64,000 nucleotides of DNA from Cryobacterium arcticum. GTDB lineage: Bacteria; Actinomycetota; Actinomycetes; Actinomycetales; Microbacteriaceae. The position numbers were made by a program, and so were the translations under genes. Of this stretch, positions 53,452 through 63,827 are shown in pieces. Under the pieces are notes generated by a model. The model worked only from the letters and a program-made list of their open reading frames with translations, searched no databases and was not told where the DNA came from. The stretch is from contig NZ_CP016282.1 in assembly GCF_001679725.1 (NCBI RefSeq), positions 620,001-684,000 of the forward strand. The letters run 5' to 3'. Each line of letters opens with the position of its first letter. Positions within the stretch are counted from its first letter, which is position 1.

Positions 53452-54216
53452 GTGGACAATCTCGGTGTTGTATTCCTCTCGGAGCTGGTGGGCACGGCCC
53501 TCCTGGTGCTCCTCGGCTGTGGCGTCGTCGCCAACGTCGCTCTCACAAAGAACAAGGGCTTCGGAGCAGGCTTCCTCATGGTCACCATCGGTTGGGGCCT
53601 CGCGGTCTTCGCCGGTGTGATCGTCTCCTACAACTCGGGAGCGCACCTGAACCCGGCGGTGACCCTGGGCCTGGTGTCCTCGGGCGCGACCGAGTTCGGC
53701 TCTGGCGTGCCGGTGAACGTCATCTCGGTGCTCACTTACATTGCCGCCCAGATGATCGGCGCCATCATCGGCGCTGTCGTGGTCTGGCTGGCTTACAAGC
53801 AGCACTTCGACCAGGAACCGGAGCCGGCGAACAAGCTCGGCGTGTTCGCGACCGGGCCGGCCATCCGTTCGTACGGCTGGAACCTGGTCACCGAGATCAT
53901 CGGCACGTTCGTGCTGGTGTTCGTCGTGATCGCGTTCGGCGGCGGACGTCAGGGCGAGAACGGCGGCCTGGCCGCCCTCGGTGCCCTGCCGGTGGCGCTG
54001 CTGGTGATCGTGATCGGCACCTCGCTCGGCGGGCCCACCGGCTACGCCATCAACCCGGCGCGTGACCTCGGCCCTCGCATCGCCCACGCCCTGCTGCCCA
54101 TCAAGGGCAAGCGCGGCTCCGACTGGTCCTACTCGTGGGTTCCCGTCGCCGGACCGGTCATCGGTGGCGTGCTCGCCGGCTGGGCCTCCCTGATCCTGCT
54201 TCCCATCCTTGCCTGA
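53452..54216 (+). CDS. glpF: Glycerol facilitator (aquaglyceroporin)
   Basis: 254 residues from GTG 53452 (GAAAGG six bases upstream). Six membrane helices and two half-helices with the NPA boxes [10 protein letters not shown] and [11 protein letters not shown]; the Asp after the second NPAR is the residue typical of glycerol-conducting members. It lets glycerol enter by diffusion for phosphorylation by GlpK. Confidence 0.95.
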   Translation: MDNLGVVFLSELVGTALLVLLGCGVVANVALTKNKGFGAGFLMVTIGWGLAVFAGVIVSYNSGAHLNPAVTLGLVSSGATEFGSGVPVNVISVLTYIAAQMIGAIIGAVVVWLAYKQHFDQEPEPANKLGVFATGPAIRSYGWNLVTEIIGTFVLVFVVIAFGGGRQGENGGLAALGALPVALLVIVIGTSLGGPTGYAINPARDLGPRIAHALLPIKGKRGSDWSYSWVPVAGPVIGGVLAGWASLILLPILA

Positions 54217-54274
54217 CCCTTCAGCCATCCACCCATCAATCTCACCAACCGCGTCCCAACACAGGAGTTCCGAC

Positions 54275-55792
54275 ATGAGTGACAAGTACATCTTCGCCAT
54301 CGACCAGGGCACCACGAGCACCCGCGCGATCATCTTCGATCACTCGGGCTCGATCGTCTCGACCGGTCAGCTCGAACACGAGCAGATCTTCCCCCGCGCC
54401 GGCTGGGTCGAGCACGACCCGATGGAGATCTGGGGCAACACCCGTCAGGTGATCGGCCAGGCCCTGTCCAAGGCCAACCTCACCCGCCACGACATCGAGG
54501 CCGTGGGCATCACGAACCAGCGCGAGACCGCCGTGGTCTGGGACCGCACCACCGGGCTGCCGGTGTACAACGCCATCGTCTGGCAGGACACCCGCACGCA
54601 GGCCATCGTCGACCGTCTTGCGGCGGATGGCGGCGGCGACCGGTTCAAGCCCATCGTGGGCCTGCCGCTGGCCACCTACTTCTCCGGCACCAAGATCGCC
54701 TGGATCCTCGAGAACGTCGACGGGGCCCGCGAAAAGGCCGAGGCCGGCGACCTGATGTTCGGCACCACCGACACCTGGGTGCTCTGGAACCTCACCGGCG
54801 GGCTCGAGGGCGGCGTGCACGCCACCGACGTCACCAACGCCAGCCGCACCCTGTTCATGAACCTCGAGACCCTCGAATGGGACGACGAGATCCTCGGGAT
54901 CTTCGGGGTTCCGCGCTCGATGATGCCCGAGATCCGCTCCTCCAGTGAGGTCTACGGCACCGTCAACGAGCACAGCCTGCTGCGCGAGGTGCCCATCGCC
55001 GGCATCCTCGGCGACCAGCAGGCCGCCACCTTCGGCCAGGCCGCGTTCGACCAGGGCGAGGCCAAGAACACCTACGGCACCGGTAACTTCCTGATCTTCA
55101 ACACCGGCACCGAGATCATCCACTCCAAGAACGGGCTGCTCACCACGCTCGGCTACAAGCTCGGCGACGCCGAACCGCACTACGCGCTCGAGGGCTCGAT
55201 CGCCGTGACCGGGTCGCTCATCCAGTGGCTGCGCGACAACCTCGGGCTGATCTCGTCGGCCAGTGAGATCGAGACCCTGGCCCGCACCGTCGACGACAAC
55301 GGCGGCGCCTACTTCGTGCCGGCGTTCAGCGGCCTGTTCGCGCCGTACTGGCGGTCGGATGCCCGTGGCGCGCTGGTCGGCCTGACCCGGTTCGTCAACA
55401 AGGGCCACATCGCCCGCGCGGCGCTGGAGGCCATCGCCTTCCAGACCCGCGAGGTCATCGACGCGGTCAACGCCGACTCCGGCGTGCCGCTGACCGAGCT
55501 CAAGGTTGACGGCGGCGCCACGGCCAACAACCTCCTGCTGCAGTTCCAGGCCGACATCCTCGGCGTGCCCGTGGTGCGCCCGGTCGTCGCCGAGACCACG
55601 GCGCTCGGTGCGGCCTACGCGGCCGGCCTGGCCGTGGGCTTCTGGAGCGGCCTGGGCGAACTGCGCTCCAACTGGCAGGAAGACGCCCGCTGGGAGCCCG
55701 ACATGGAAGAGGCCGAGCGGGCCCGTCTGCTGCGCAACTGGAAGAAGGCCGTCACGAAGACCCTCGACTGGGTCGACGAGGACGTCCTCTAG
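54275..55792 (+). CDS. glpK: Glycerol kinase
   Basis: 505 residues from ATG 54275 (AGGAG seven bases upstream). FGGY kinase with [27 protein letters not shown] and the C-terminal [19 protein letters not shown]. It phosphorylates glycerol to glycerol-3-phosphate, the substrate of GlpD. The likely autoregulatory loop is through the divergent SorC-type regulator. Confidence 0.97.
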   Translation: MSDKYIFAIDQGTTSTRAIIFDHSGSIVSTGQLEHEQIFPRAGWVEHDPMEIWGNTRQVIGQALSKANLTRHDIEAVGITNQRETAVVWDRTTGLPVYNAIVWQDTRTQAIVDRLAADGGGDRFKPIVGLPLATYFSGTKIAWILENVDGAREKAEAGDLMFGTTDTWVLWNLTGGLEGGVHATDVTNASRTLFMNLETLEWDDEILGIFGVPRSMMPEIRSSSEVYGTVNEHSLLREVPIAGILGDQQAATFGQAAFDQGEAKNTYGTGNFLIFNTGTEIIHSKNGLLTTLGYKLGDAEPHYALEGSIAVTGSLIQWLRDNLGLISSASEIETLARTVDDNGGAYFVPAFSGLFAPYWRSDARGALVGLTRFVNKGHIARAALEAIAFQTREVIDAVNADSGVPLTELKVDGGATANNLLLQFQADILGVPVVRPVVAETTALGAAYAAGLAVGFWSGLGELRSNWQEDARWEPDMEEAERARLLRNWKKAVTKTLDWVDEDVL

Positions 55793-55868
55793 CCTCAGGC
55801 CCCAGTAGCCCCTCAGCGGACACCACTTCGGCGCCGCATCCGTCACTCTTCTGAGTTGCGCGGGTGCG

Positions 55869-56110
55869 GCGCCGTTTCGCGTCTGGCGTGCCACCCGCGC
55901 GGCGGCGCCTGACCCGCGTGACGCGGTGCGCGGGTGCGCCGCCGTTCCGCGGGTGCCGGGCGGGAGCGGCGCACCTCCCGCGCAGCGGCCGTGCCTCCCG
56001 CGCAGCGGCGTGCCTCCCGCGCAGCGGCGTGGGGCCCGCGCGTGGGGGAGCGCGGGCGTGGCGCCGTTCCGCACCTGGCGTGCCACCGGCGGAGCGGCGT
56101 CTGACCCGCG
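55869..56110. repeat. GC-rich intergenic repeat region
   Basis: The 346-bp gap 55793-56138 holds no gene I can support. It has two 50-bp direct repeats (55869-55918 and 56061-56110, about 80-85% alike) and, between them, three copies of CCTCCCGCGCAGCGG at 55974, 55994 and 56013. The end of the first 50-bp copy is identical to bases 1-16 of the window. It lies between convergent glpK and the HAD gene. Confidence 0.75.
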
Positions 56111-56138
56111 TTTTGGCCTCGAGCGGTAGCCCGCTGGG

Positions 56139-56903
56139 CTAGCTCGGGGCGAGGCGGGCGGGCAGCGCGGTGAGGGTGGTCAGGCGGATGACGCCCAGCG
56201 TGCGGGCCTCGGCGAGGTCGGCGTCGGGCGGGGGAGGGCCGGCGGCGCCGACCCGGTCCAGCCAGACGCCGGTGAGGCCCGCGGCGGCAGCGCCGATCGC
56301 GTCGGTGCGCAACCGGTCGCCCACATAAACCGAGCGGGCAGGGTCGGCGCCGAAGAGGGCGCAGGCGTGCTGGAAGATCTCCGCCCGGGGCTTGGCCAGG
56401 CCGAACTCGGCCGAGGTGACCACGTGCTCCACCCGGGCGTGCAGCCCGGTGTCGGCCAGTTTCACGCTCTGGTAGGCCTGCTCGCCGTTGGTGATCAGCC
56501 CGAATCGCACGCCGGGGATGCGCCGGGTGAGGTCATCCAGGCACGGCAGAGCGTCGTCGTGCAGGCGCCAGTTCGCCCGGTAGTGCACAAAGTAGTCGTT
56601 GAACCAGGCGGTGGCCTCCGCCTCGGTGAGCTCTACCCCGTGCGCCGCGGCGAAGTCCCGCGCCCGGGCGCTGCGCTGTCCGGCGAAGTCCAGTTCGCCC
56701 GCGAGGTAGGCGTGATAATGCTGCTCTTCGAGCGCGTTCCAGAGCGCCACGACCGAGTGCGGATCGGCGGCCGCGCCCCGGCCGCCCTGCGCGGCGACGT
56801 GCCCGAGGATCCCGGCGGCCACGGCCTCGCGGTGCGCGAACAGGGTGTCGTCGAGGTCGAAGAGCACCACAACGGGCGGCGTCACACCCATCACATCCGT
56901 CAC
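56139..56903 (-). CDS. HAD-superfamily hydrolase
   Basis: 254 residues from GTG 56903; ATG 56891 is an alternative start. Motif I FDLDDTLF (nucleophile Asp), motif II LITNGEQAY, Lys in FGLAKPRAEIF and motif IV YVGDRLRTDAIGA are all present, with a helical cap after motif I. It fits the YjjG/phosphoglycolate-phosphatase-like group; the substrate is not clear. It follows the GNAT gene by 46 bp and may share its transcript. Confidence 0.88.
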   Translation of the reverse strand: MTDVMGVTPPVVVLFDLDDTLFAHREAVAAGILGHVAAQGGRGAAADPHSVVALWNALEEQHYHAYLAGELDFAGQRSARARDFAAAHGVELTEAEATAWFNDYFVHYRANWRLHDDALPCLDDLTRRIPGVRFGLITNGEQAYQSVKLADTGLHARVEHVVTSAEFGLAKPRAEIFQHACALFGADPARSVYVGDRLRTDAIGAAAAGLTGVWLDRVGAAGPPPPDADLAEARTLGVIRLTTLTALPARLAPS

Positions 56904-56949
56904 TGCAGCCTCACCGGCCTCAGGCGCCCGCCGGAGCGCACGGCGCGGC

Positions 56950-57609
56950 TCATGCGCCCACGACCTCGGCTGGCCAGCCCGCGGGCGGTGTGCGGTCGTC
57001 GGTGGCGTGCAGCGCGCCCTTCCACGACGGCGGATGCGTCCCGTTCCGATACGCGATCCCCGCCGGCCCCTGCCCGGTGAAGCGGAACCCGGCCTTCCGA
57101 GCAGCCCGCGCCGACGCGAGGTTGCCGACCACGCACTCCCAGTGCACGGCGTCGCAGAGCCCGGTCGAGAAGCCCCAGTCGAGCACCAGCCGCTGCGCCT
57201 CGACCATGAGGCCCCGGCCCCGGTGCGCGCCGCCGAGCCAGAACCCGATCGAACTCGTGCGACGCGCCGTGCCGGACTGCGAATCCGAACCGGACGCGGA
57301 ACCCGACCCCACACCCGGCCCGGCAACAGACGCCGCAGACCCGACCGGCACGCTCAGGCTGATCACACCGAGTAGCTCCGGTCCGACCGCCCCGCGCACC
57401 GCCCAGGTGTATTCCAGGTCACCGGCCCACGCGTCCGGCACGTAACCGGTGACGAAGTCGGTGGCATCCTCGAACCGGTACGGCGACGGCAGGCGCGCCA
57501 GGTACCGCGGCATCACCGGGTCCTGGCAGTACTCGAACACCAGAGCCGCGTCCGCCGGGCGCGGGGCATCCAAGCAGAGCAGCGGGGAGGACAGCTCGAC
57601 CGGTCGCAT
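56950..57609 (-). CDS. GNAT acetyltransferase, RimJ/RimL type
   Basis: 219 residues. The acceptor end (LDAPRPADAALVFEYCQDP), IGFWLGGAHRGRGLMVEAQRL and CVVGNLASARAARKAGFRF match the RimJ/RimL family that acetylates protein N-termini or small amines. A Gly/Ser-rich loop of about 20 residues in the middle (VGSGSASGSDSQSG) is unusual. It starts 16 bp after trpS on the same strand, so it is probably co-transcribed. Confidence 0.87.
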   Translation of the reverse strand: MRPVELSSPLLCLDAPRPADAALVFEYCQDPVMPRYLARLPSPYRFEDATDFVTGYVPDAWAGDLEYTWAVRGAVGPELLGVISLSVPVGSAASVAGPGVGSGSASGSDSQSGTARRTSSIGFWLGGAHRGRGLMVEAQRLVLDWGFSTGLCDAVHWECVVGNLASARAARKAGFRFTGQGPAGIAYRNGTHPPSWKGALHATDDRTPPAGWPAEVVGA

Positions 57610-57625
57610 CAGTGGAGAGAACGCC

Positions 57626-58630
57626 TCAGCGGCGCGCCAGGAAGCCCATGCGCTCGAACGCGTTCGCGAGGGTGACGTCGGCCACGGCTGCGGCCCGGTC
57701 GGCGTTGCCGGCCAGGATCCGGTCCAGCTCGGCCGGGTCGTCGAGCAGCTCGAGCGTCCGTCCGCGTATCGCGCCGAACGTCTCGGTGACCACCTCGGCC
57801 AGGCCCTTCTTGAAGTCGCCGTAGCCCTTCCCGGCGTACTCGTCCTCGAGCGACTGGATCGAACGCTCCGCCATCACGGAGTAGATCGTGAGCAGGTTCG
57901 CCACGCCGGGCTTGTTCTCCCGGTCGAAGACCACACCGCCCTCGGCGTCGGTCACGGCCCGCATGATCTTCTTGGCGGTGACGGATGGCTCGTCGAGCAT
58001 CCAGATCACGCCGGCGTGCGACTCGGCCGACTTCGACATCTTCGAGGTGGGGTTCTGCAGGTCGTAGATCTTCGCGGTGTCCCGGATGATCGAGGCCTCG
58101 GGCACCGTGAAGGTGTCGCCGAAGCGGGAGTTGAACCGGGCCGCCAGGTCGCGGGTGAGCTCAACGTGCTGGCGCTGGTCCTCGCCCACCGGCACGATCT
58201 CGCTCTGGAACAGCAGGATGTCCGCGGCCATGAGCACCGGGTAGGCGAACAGCCCCACCGTGGTGGCGTCGGCGCCCTGCTTCTGCGACTTGTCCTTGAA
58301 CTGGGTCATCCGGCTGGCCTCGCCGAAGCCGGTGAGCGTGTTCAGCGCCCAGGCGAGTTGCGCGTGCGCGGCCACGTGGGACTGCACGTACAGGGTCGAC
58401 TCGGCCGGGTCGATGCCCGCGGCGATGTACTGGGCGGCGGTCGCGCGGGTGTTCTCGCGGAGCTTGGCCGGGTCCTGCGCCACGGTGATGGCGTGCAGGT
58501 CCACGATCGAGAAGAACGCGTCGTGCGTCTGCTGCAGCTTCTTCCAGTTCAGCAGCGCACCGATGTAGTTGCCGATCTGCAGCGAGTCGGCGGACGGCTG
58601 CATGCCGGAGTAGAGGCGGGTCTTGGTCAT
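57626..58630 (-). CDS. trpS: Tryptophanyl-tRNA synthetase
   Basis: 334 residues from ATG 58630. Class I signatures are [19 protein letters not shown] (HIGH-like) and TSKMSKS (KMSKS). The length is typical for bacterial TrpS. It charges tRNA-Trp. It follows the exonuclease gene with a 50-bp gap and is followed closely by the GNAT gene. Confidence 0.97.
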   Translation of the reverse strand: MTKTRLYSGMQPSADSLQIGNYIGALLNWKKLQQTHDAFFSIVDLHAITVAQDPAKLRENTRATAAQYIAAGIDPAESTLYVQSHVAAHAQLAWALNTLTGFGEASRMTQFKDKSQKQGADATTVGLFAYPVLMAADILLFQSEIVPVGEDQRQHVELTRDLAARFNSRFGDTFTVPEASIIRDTAKIYDLQNPTSKMSKSAESHAGVIWMLDEPSVTAKKIMRAVTDAEGGVVFDRENKPGVANLLTIYSVMAERSIQSLEDEYAGKGYGDFKKGLAEVVTETFGAIRGRTLELLDDPAELDRILAGNADRAAAVADVTLANAFERMGFLARR

Positions 58631-58680
58631 GATGGGGTGTCTTTCGTTGAGCGTGGGCCGCGGTGCGGCGAGGGGACGAG

Positions 58681-59538
58681 CTAGATGTTGTAGTCGACGA
58701 CCACGGGGGCGTGGTCGGACCAGCGCTGGTCGTAGGCATCCGCCCGGTCGACCGTGTAGTTGACGACGGATGCCGCCAGTGCGGGAGTCGCGAGCTGGTA
58801 GTCGATGCGCCAGCCGGTGTCGTTGTCGAACGCCTGGCCGCGCCAGGACCACCAGGTGAACGGTCCGTCCACCTCGCCGGCGGCCTTGCGGCCCACGTCC
58901 ACCCAGCCCAGGCCGGCACCGTTGTTGTAGTCGGCCTCGTCCTCGGCGCCGAGGATCTTGTCGAAGTAGGCGCGTTCCTCGGGCAGGAAGCCGGCGCGCT
59001 TCACGTTGCCCTTCCAGTTCTTGATGTCGAACTTGCGGTGCCCCACATTGAGGTCGCCGAGCACCACGACCCGCTCGCTGTGCGCGGCGAGTTCGGGCAG
59101 CCGGGTGAGCATCGAGTCGAGGAAGGTGAACTTCTCGACCTGCTTGGGGGTGTCGACCTCGCCGGAGTGCACGTAGGTGCTCACCACGGTCACGATCTTG
59201 CCGTTCACCTCGTAGTCGGCCTCGAGCCAGCGGCCGGCGCTGTCGAAGTCGGGGTGGCCGAGCTCGACCCGGTGGATCGACGCGCTCTTGCGGCTGGCGA
59301 TGGCCACGCCTGCGCGGCCCTTCGCCGACGCGGCGTCGTGCAGGATGCTCCATTCGGGGCCCAGCAGCGCTTCGATGTCCTCCGTCGCGGCACGCACCTC
59401 CTGAATGGCGAGGATGTCGACGTCTCGGGTGGCGAGCCAGTCGCCCATGCCCTTACGGAACGCGGCACGGATGCCGTTGGTGTTGATGCTGGCGATGCGG
59501 AGGGGCTTGGTGGTCGAATCGTGCGAAGAAGACGGCAT
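58681..59538 (-). CDS. xthA: Exodeoxyribonuclease III
   Basis: 285 residues. Exonuclease-endonuclease-phosphatase fold: [14 protein letters not shown] at the start, IQEVRA with the metal Glu, [12 protein letters not shown] and the catalytic [10 protein letters not shown] at the end. It cuts at abasic sites and trims 3' ends during base-excision repair. It lies between yihY and trpS, all on the minus strand. Confidence 0.95.
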   Translation of the reverse strand: MPSSSHDSTTKPLRIASINTNGIRAAFRKGMGDWLATRDVDILAIQEVRAATEDIEALLGPEWSILHDAASAKGRAGVAIASRKSASIHRVELGHPDFDSAGRWLEADYEVNGKIVTVVSTYVHSGEVDTPKQVEKFTFLDSMLTRLPELAAHSERVVVLGDLNVGHRKFDIKNWKGNVKRAGFLPEERAYFDKILGAEDEADYNNGAGLGWVDVGRKAAGEVDGPFTWWSWRGQAFDNDTGWRIDYQLATPALAASVVNYTVDRADAYDQRWSDHAPVVVDYNI

Positions 59539-59637
59539 GCGCCGATTCTACCGAGTGCCCCTGACGGCGGTCGCGGAGGCCGGGGGCGGACGTCGCCCGC
59601 CCGCGCGAGCGACGGCCCTGGCCGGTCCGGCTCCGGG

Positions 59638-60711
59638 TCAGCGCCCGGCCGGCTCGTGCACGTCGTACTTCTCCGCCTGCCGCTCGGCCTTGCGCAGTCT
59701 GCGGTTCCGGCCGGGGCGTTGCAACCAGGAGGCGTCCGCCGCGGCGGCGCGCGCGTCGCGCAGCTCAGCCTCCACGACCAGGCGCCGGGCCGCGGCCTCT
59801 TCCTCCTCGGCGAGCTTCCTGGCCTCGTCGGCGCTCAGGCTGGACGGCGGGATTCCGGCGTCCTGCATGCCCACCGCGATCCAGGACGCCGAGATGAGCG
59901 TGACCGTGGAGGTGAGGTTGAACCAGATCAGCAGACCGATGATCACCGCGAAGCCGGCCAGCAGGGGGTTCTTGGCCGCACCGCCGAGCAGCGCGGCGCC
60001 GAGCACCTTGAGCACCCCGAGCGCGATCGCGCCGAGCAGCGACCCGACGAGCAGATTGCGCCAAGGGATGCGCACGTGCGACAGCACCCGGAACAGGGCG
60101 GCGAGGGTGAGCGTGTCGATGATCAGCACGATCAGCAGTCCGACGGCCTGGCTCGACGCGATGAACCAGAACGAGTCGGCGCCCTGGCCGAACAGGCCCA
60201 GGACAGAGCGCAGAAGTTCCGTGCTGACGATCGAGATGACGGCGGACACCACCAGTGCCAGGCCGAACAGGAGGCCGAGGCCGAGTTCGCGCAGTTTCAC
60301 CAGCACGAAGAACGTGGTCTCCTGGCCCATCCCGAAGATGCCGCGCACGGCCTGCGAGGTCGTGTTGAGCCAACCGAGGGTGGTGGCGAGCAATCCCACG
60401 AGGGCGATGGCGCTGCTCCAGGTGAGCGCGCCCGTGTTGGCGAGGGTGTCCGGATTGACCACGCCCTTCTCGCCGATCAGCCCGGGCACCGACTGGTTGA
60501 TGAGTGCGAACAGTCGGTCCATCAGGTCGGGGTTCGCGGTGAGCCACAGACCCGCGACGGAGAACACGAGCCACAGGGCGGCGAAGATGGCGAAAATGGC
60601 CTGGTACGCCATGCCGGCGGCGAGCACCGGGCCGCGGCTCTGCCCGAAATGGGTGAATACCCGCACCGGTCGGGAGGCCATGACACGCTTGATGAGGTCG
60701 CCGATCTTCAT
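59638..60711 (-). CDS. YihY/UPF0761 (BrkB-type) membrane protein
   Basis: 357 residues. Six membrane helices with the family pattern GQSRGPVLAAGMAYQAIFAIFA at the first helix and a Gly/Pro-rich second half. The charged C-terminal tail (about 70 residues, Arg/Glu/Ala-rich, probably helical) extends into the cytoplasm. The family is often labelled ribonuclease BN in error; its role is unknown. It stands 99 bp upstream of xthA. Confidence 0.9.
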   Translation of the reverse strand: MKIGDLIKRVMASRPVRVFTHFGQSRGPVLAAGMAYQAIFAIFAALWLVFSVAGLWLTANPDLMDRLFALINQSVPGLIGEKGVVNPDTLANTGALTWSSAIALVGLLATTLGWLNTTSQAVRGIFGMGQETTFFVLVKLRELGLGLLFGLALVVSAVISIVSTELLRSVLGLFGQGADSFWFIASSQAVGLLIVLIIDTLTLAALFRVLSHVRIPWRNLLVGSLLGAIALGVLKVLGAALLGGAAKNPLLAGFAVIIGLLIWFNLTSTVTLISASWIAVGMQDAGIPPSSLSADEARKLAEEEEAAARRLVVEAELRDARAAAADASWLQRPGRNRRLRKAERQAEKYDVHEPAGR

Positions 60712-60892
60712 CGACCCAGCCTAACGAGAAGGTGTGACGCCGCCCGGAGACGCACCGCCGCCGACCCCCAAACCGAGGCGCATCCGGGTGCTGAGGCTCT
60801 CTCGAGTCTTGTGCGATACCGGGGCGCCTGCAACGATGCTCCTGCCGCCCCACCCGAGCCGGCTCTCCATCTTCGAACCTGGATGGTGCACC

Positions 60893-61186
60893 ATGTCATC
60901 GACGCCGATCGCACGGGCCGCACGCCGGCCGGTCACCCGCTGGGGTGTCGGTCGCCGGCTGCTCTGGGCGGCCGTTTTGCTGGCCGGAGTGGGCGGCGGA
61001 ACCGCGCTACTGGCAGCGGATGCGGCCGCGGCCGTTCAGGGGCCGGCATCCGCCCGGCATGCACACGAGCGCACACACGACAGCACCGACGCGTTCGCGC
61101 TGCTGCCCCTGGGCGGGGGCGTCGCAGCCTTCGGAACGGCGTCGGTGCTGGTGTTGCGGCGTCTCGACCTCAGCGACGCCGAGTGA
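60893..61186 (+). CDS. Small membrane or secreted protein, function unknown
   Basis: 97 residues from ATG 60893 (GGATGG upstream). A basic N-terminus and a hydrophobic segment WAAVLLAGVGGGTALLAA look like a signal peptide or anchor. A His/Asp-rich loop (RHAHERTHDSTD) follows, then a second hydrophobic stretch with a short charged end. I know no family. It faces sdhB convergently. It could be a spurious frame, since GC-rich DNA gives many. Confidence 0.45.
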   Translation: MSSTPIARAARRPVTRWGVGRRLLWAAVLLAGVGGGTALLAADAAAAVQGPASARHAHERTHDSTDAFALLPLGGGVAAFGTASVLVLRRLDLSDAE

Positions 61187-61187
61187 G

Positions 61188-61225
61188 GCCCGCCGGGCGC
61201 TGAGCGGCCGGGGCCGTGGGCGGGC
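61188..61225. terminator. Possible terminator stem between convergent genes
   Basis: GCCCGCC at 61188-61194 pairs with GGCGGGC at 61219-61225 around a 24-base GC-rich interior. It lies between the small membrane protein and sdhB stops. There is no T-tract and the loop is long, so confidence is low. Confidence 0.3.
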
Positions 61226-61228
61226 TCG

Positions 61229-61990
61229 TTACGGCTTGCCCCGCATGATGGCCTGCTTGACCTCGGCGATGGCCTGCGTCACCTGGATGCCGCGCGGGCA
61301 GGCTTCGGTGCAGTTGAAGGTCGTGCGGCAACGCCAGACGCCTTCCTTGTCGTTGAGGATGTCCAGGCGCACGGCGGCGCTGTCGTCGCGGGAGTCGAAG
61401 ATGAACCGGTGTGCGTTCACGATCGCGGCCGGGCCGAAGTACTGGCCGTCGGTCCAGAAGACCGGGCAGCTCGACGTGCACGCGGCGCAGAGGATGCACT
61501 TGGTGGTGTCGTCGAAACGCTCGCGCTGGGCGACGGTCTGGATGCGCTCCTTGCCGTCCTTGGGCGTGTTCTGCGCCATCAGGAACGGCTGCACCTCGCG
61601 GAAGGAGGCGAAGAACGGCTCCATGTCCACGATCAGGTCCTTCTCCAGCGGCAGGCCCTTGATGGCCTCCACGGTGACGGGCTTGGTGATGTCGAGGTCC
61701 TTGATCAGGGTCTTGCAGGCCAGGCGGTTGCGGCCGTTGATGCGCATCGCATCGGAGCCGCAGATGCCGTGCGCGCAGGAGCGGCGGAAGCTCAAGGAGC
61801 CGTCCTGTTCCCACTTGATCTTGTGCAGCGCGTCCAGGATGCGGTCCGTCGCGTACATTTCTACGTCGTAGTTCTCCCAGTGCGGGTCTTCGTCGGTCTC
61901 CGGGTTGAACCGGCGCACCGACAGGGTGACCGTGAACGACTGGATCTCTTCGGGAACCGCGGGGGGCTTCTCGAGGGTGGGGGTGCTCAC
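61229..61990 (-). CDS. sdhB: Succinate dehydrogenase iron-sulfur subunit
   Basis: 253 residues from GTG 61990 (AGAGGAAG five bases upstream), one base overlapping the sdhA stop. Plant-type ferredoxin cysteines are in CAHGICGSDAM, and the [4Fe-4S]/[3Fe-4S] cysteines in CILCAACTSSCP and CTEACPRGI. It carries electrons from the flavoprotein to the quinone site formed with the membrane subunits. Confidence 0.97.
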   Translation of the reverse strand: MSTPTLEKPPAVPEEIQSFTVTLSVRRFNPETDEDPHWENYDVEMYATDRILDALHKIKWEQDGSLSFRRSCAHGICGSDAMRINGRNRLACKTLIKDLDITKPVTVEAIKGLPLEKDLIVDMEPFFASFREVQPFLMAQNTPKDGKERIQTVAQRERFDDTTKCILCAACTSSCPVFWTDGQYFGPAAIVNAHRFIFDSRDDSAAVRLDILNDKEGVWRCRTTFNCTEACPRGIQVTQAIAEVKQAIMRGKP

Positions 61991-63801
61991 TAGTACTTCC
62001 TCTCCATCGGCTGGTAGCGCGTAATGGTCACGGGCTTCCAGTCGAGCGAAATGTGGTCGGCAGCATCCGCCGACAGCGCGTCGCCGGACAGGTAGGCCAT
62101 GGTGTGCTGCAGGTAGTTGACGTCGTCGCGCAGGGGATAGTCGTCGCGCATGTGGCCGCCGCGGCTTTCCTTGCGGTTGCGCGCGGAGTAGACGACGACC
62201 TCGGCCAGGTCGAGCAGGAAGCCCAGCTCGACGGCCTCGAGCAGGTCGGTGTTGAACCGGCGGCCCTTGTCCTGCACGCCGATGTTCTTGTAACGCTCGC
62301 GGAGCAGGTGGATGGTCTCGGTCACCTCGGAGAGGGATTCGTCGGTGCGGAACACCTGTGCCTTGGCGTCCATGACCTCCTGCAGCTCGCGGCGGAGCAC
62401 GGCGATGCGCTCGGTGCCGGTGGAGGTGCGGATGGTGGCGAGCAGTTCGCGCACGAACTTGGCCGGGTCTTCGGGCAGCGGCACGAACTCGGCGGTCTTG
62501 ACGTACTCGACGGCGTTGTTGCCGGCGCGCTTGCCGAACACGTTGATGTCCAGCAGTGAGTTGGTGCCGAGCCGGTTGGAGCCGTGCACCGAGACGCAGG
62601 CGCATTCGCCGGCGGCGTAGAGGCCGGGCACGACGGTGGTGTTGTCGCGCAGCACCTCGGCCTTGACGTTGGTGGGGATGCCGCCCATCGCGTAGTGCGC
62701 GGTGGGCATCACGGGCACCGGCTCGGTGACGGGGTCGACGCCGAGGTAGGTGCGGGCGAACTCGGTGATGTCAGGCAGCTTGGTCTCGAGCACTTCGGCG
62801 CCGAGGTGGGTGCAGTCCAGGTACACGTAGTCCTTGTTGGGGCCGGCGCCGCGGCCTTCCGCGACCTCCTTGACCATGCAGCGGGCCACGATGTCACGCG
62901 GGGCGAGGTCCTTGATGGTGGGCGCGTAACGCTCCATGAACCGCTCGCCGGAGGCGTTGCGGAGGATCGCGCCCTCACCGCGGGCGCCCTCGGTGAGCAG
63001 GATGCCCAGGCCCGCCAGGCCGGTCGGGTGGAACTGGAAGAACTCCATGTCCTCCAGCGGCAGGCCCTTGCGCCAGATGATGCCCACGCCGTCGCCGGTG
63101 AGGGTGTGCGCGTTGGAGGTGGTCTTGTAGATCTTGCCGAAACCGCCGGTGGCGAAGATGAACGCCTTGCCGGAGAAGACATGCAGCTCCCCGGAGGCGA
63201 GGTCGTAGGCGACCACGCCGGAGGGCTGGTCGACGCCGTCGACGTTCGTCATGATCAGGTCGAGCACGTAGAACTCGTTGAAGAAGTTGATGCCGCGCTT
63301 GACGCAGTTCTGGTACAGCGTCTGCAGGATCATGTGGCCGGTGCGGTCGGCGGCGTAGCAGGCGCGGCGCACCGGGCTCTTGCCGTGGTCGCGGGTGTGG
63401 CCGCCGAAGCGGCGCTGGTCGATCTTGCCCTCAGGCGTGCGGTTGAACGGCAGGCCCATGTTCTCGAGGTCGATGACCGCGTCGATGGCTTCCTTCGCGA
63501 GGATCTCTGCGGCGTCCTGGTCGACGAGGTAGTCGCCGCCCTTGACGGTGTCGAAGGTGTGCCACTCCCAGTTGTCTTCCTCCACGTTCGCCAGGGCCGC
63601 GGCCATGCCGCCCTGTGCCGCACCGGTGTGCGAGCGGGTGGGGTAGAGCTTCGAGATCACCGCGGTGGATGCGTTCGGGCCGGCCTCGATGGCGGCGCGC
63701 ATGCCCGCTCCTCCCGCCCCGATGATGACGATGTCGAACTGGTGGTAGTGCACACCGTCGACGATGGTGGATTCGGGGTTGGTCACAGGTGCATCCGTCA
63801 T
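61990..63801 (-). CDS. sdhA: Succinate dehydrogenase flavoprotein subunit
   Basis: 603 residues from ATG 63801. The Rossmann start is [18 protein letters not shown], and His58 in [10 protein letters not shown] is the site of covalent FAD. The substrate-binding HPTGL and catalytic RGEGAIL regions are intact. AAGGAG lies 14 bases before the ATG, rather far. It oxidises succinate to fumarate, a shared enzyme of the TCA cycle and the respiratory chain (complex II). Confidence 0.97.
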   Translation of the reverse strand: MTDAPVTNPESTIVDGVHYHQFDIVIIGAGGAGMRAAIEAGPNASTAVISKLYPTRSHTGAAQGGMAAALANVEEDNWEWHTFDTVKGGDYLVDQDAAEILAKEAIDAVIDLENMGLPFNRTPEGKIDQRRFGGHTRDHGKSPVRRACYAADRTGHMILQTLYQNCVKRGINFFNEFYVLDLIMTNVDGVDQPSGVVAYDLASGELHVFSGKAFIFATGGFGKIYKTTSNAHTLTGDGVGIIWRKGLPLEDMEFFQFHPTGLAGLGILLTEGARGEGAILRNASGERFMERYAPTIKDLAPRDIVARCMVKEVAEGRGAGPNKDYVYLDCTHLGAEVLETKLPDITEFARTYLGVDPVTEPVPVMPTAHYAMGGIPTNVKAEVLRDNTTVVPGLYAAGECACVSVHGSNRLGTNSLLDINVFGKRAGNNAVEYVKTAEFVPLPEDPAKFVRELLATIRTSTGTERIAVLRRELQEVMDAKAQVFRTDESLSEVTETIHLLRERYKNIGVQDKGRRFNTDLLEAVELGFLLDLAEVVVYSARNRKESRGGHMRDDYPLRDDVNYLQHTMAYLSGDALSADAADHISLDWKPVTITRYQPMERKY

Positions 63802-63827
63802 GGAAGTTTTTGCAGCTCCTTGGGGGC

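Noticed and set aside
59638..60711. Ribonuclease BN
   Set aside because: YihY-type proteins are often labelled this way, but the sequence is a multi-pass membrane protein without a nuclease metal motif.
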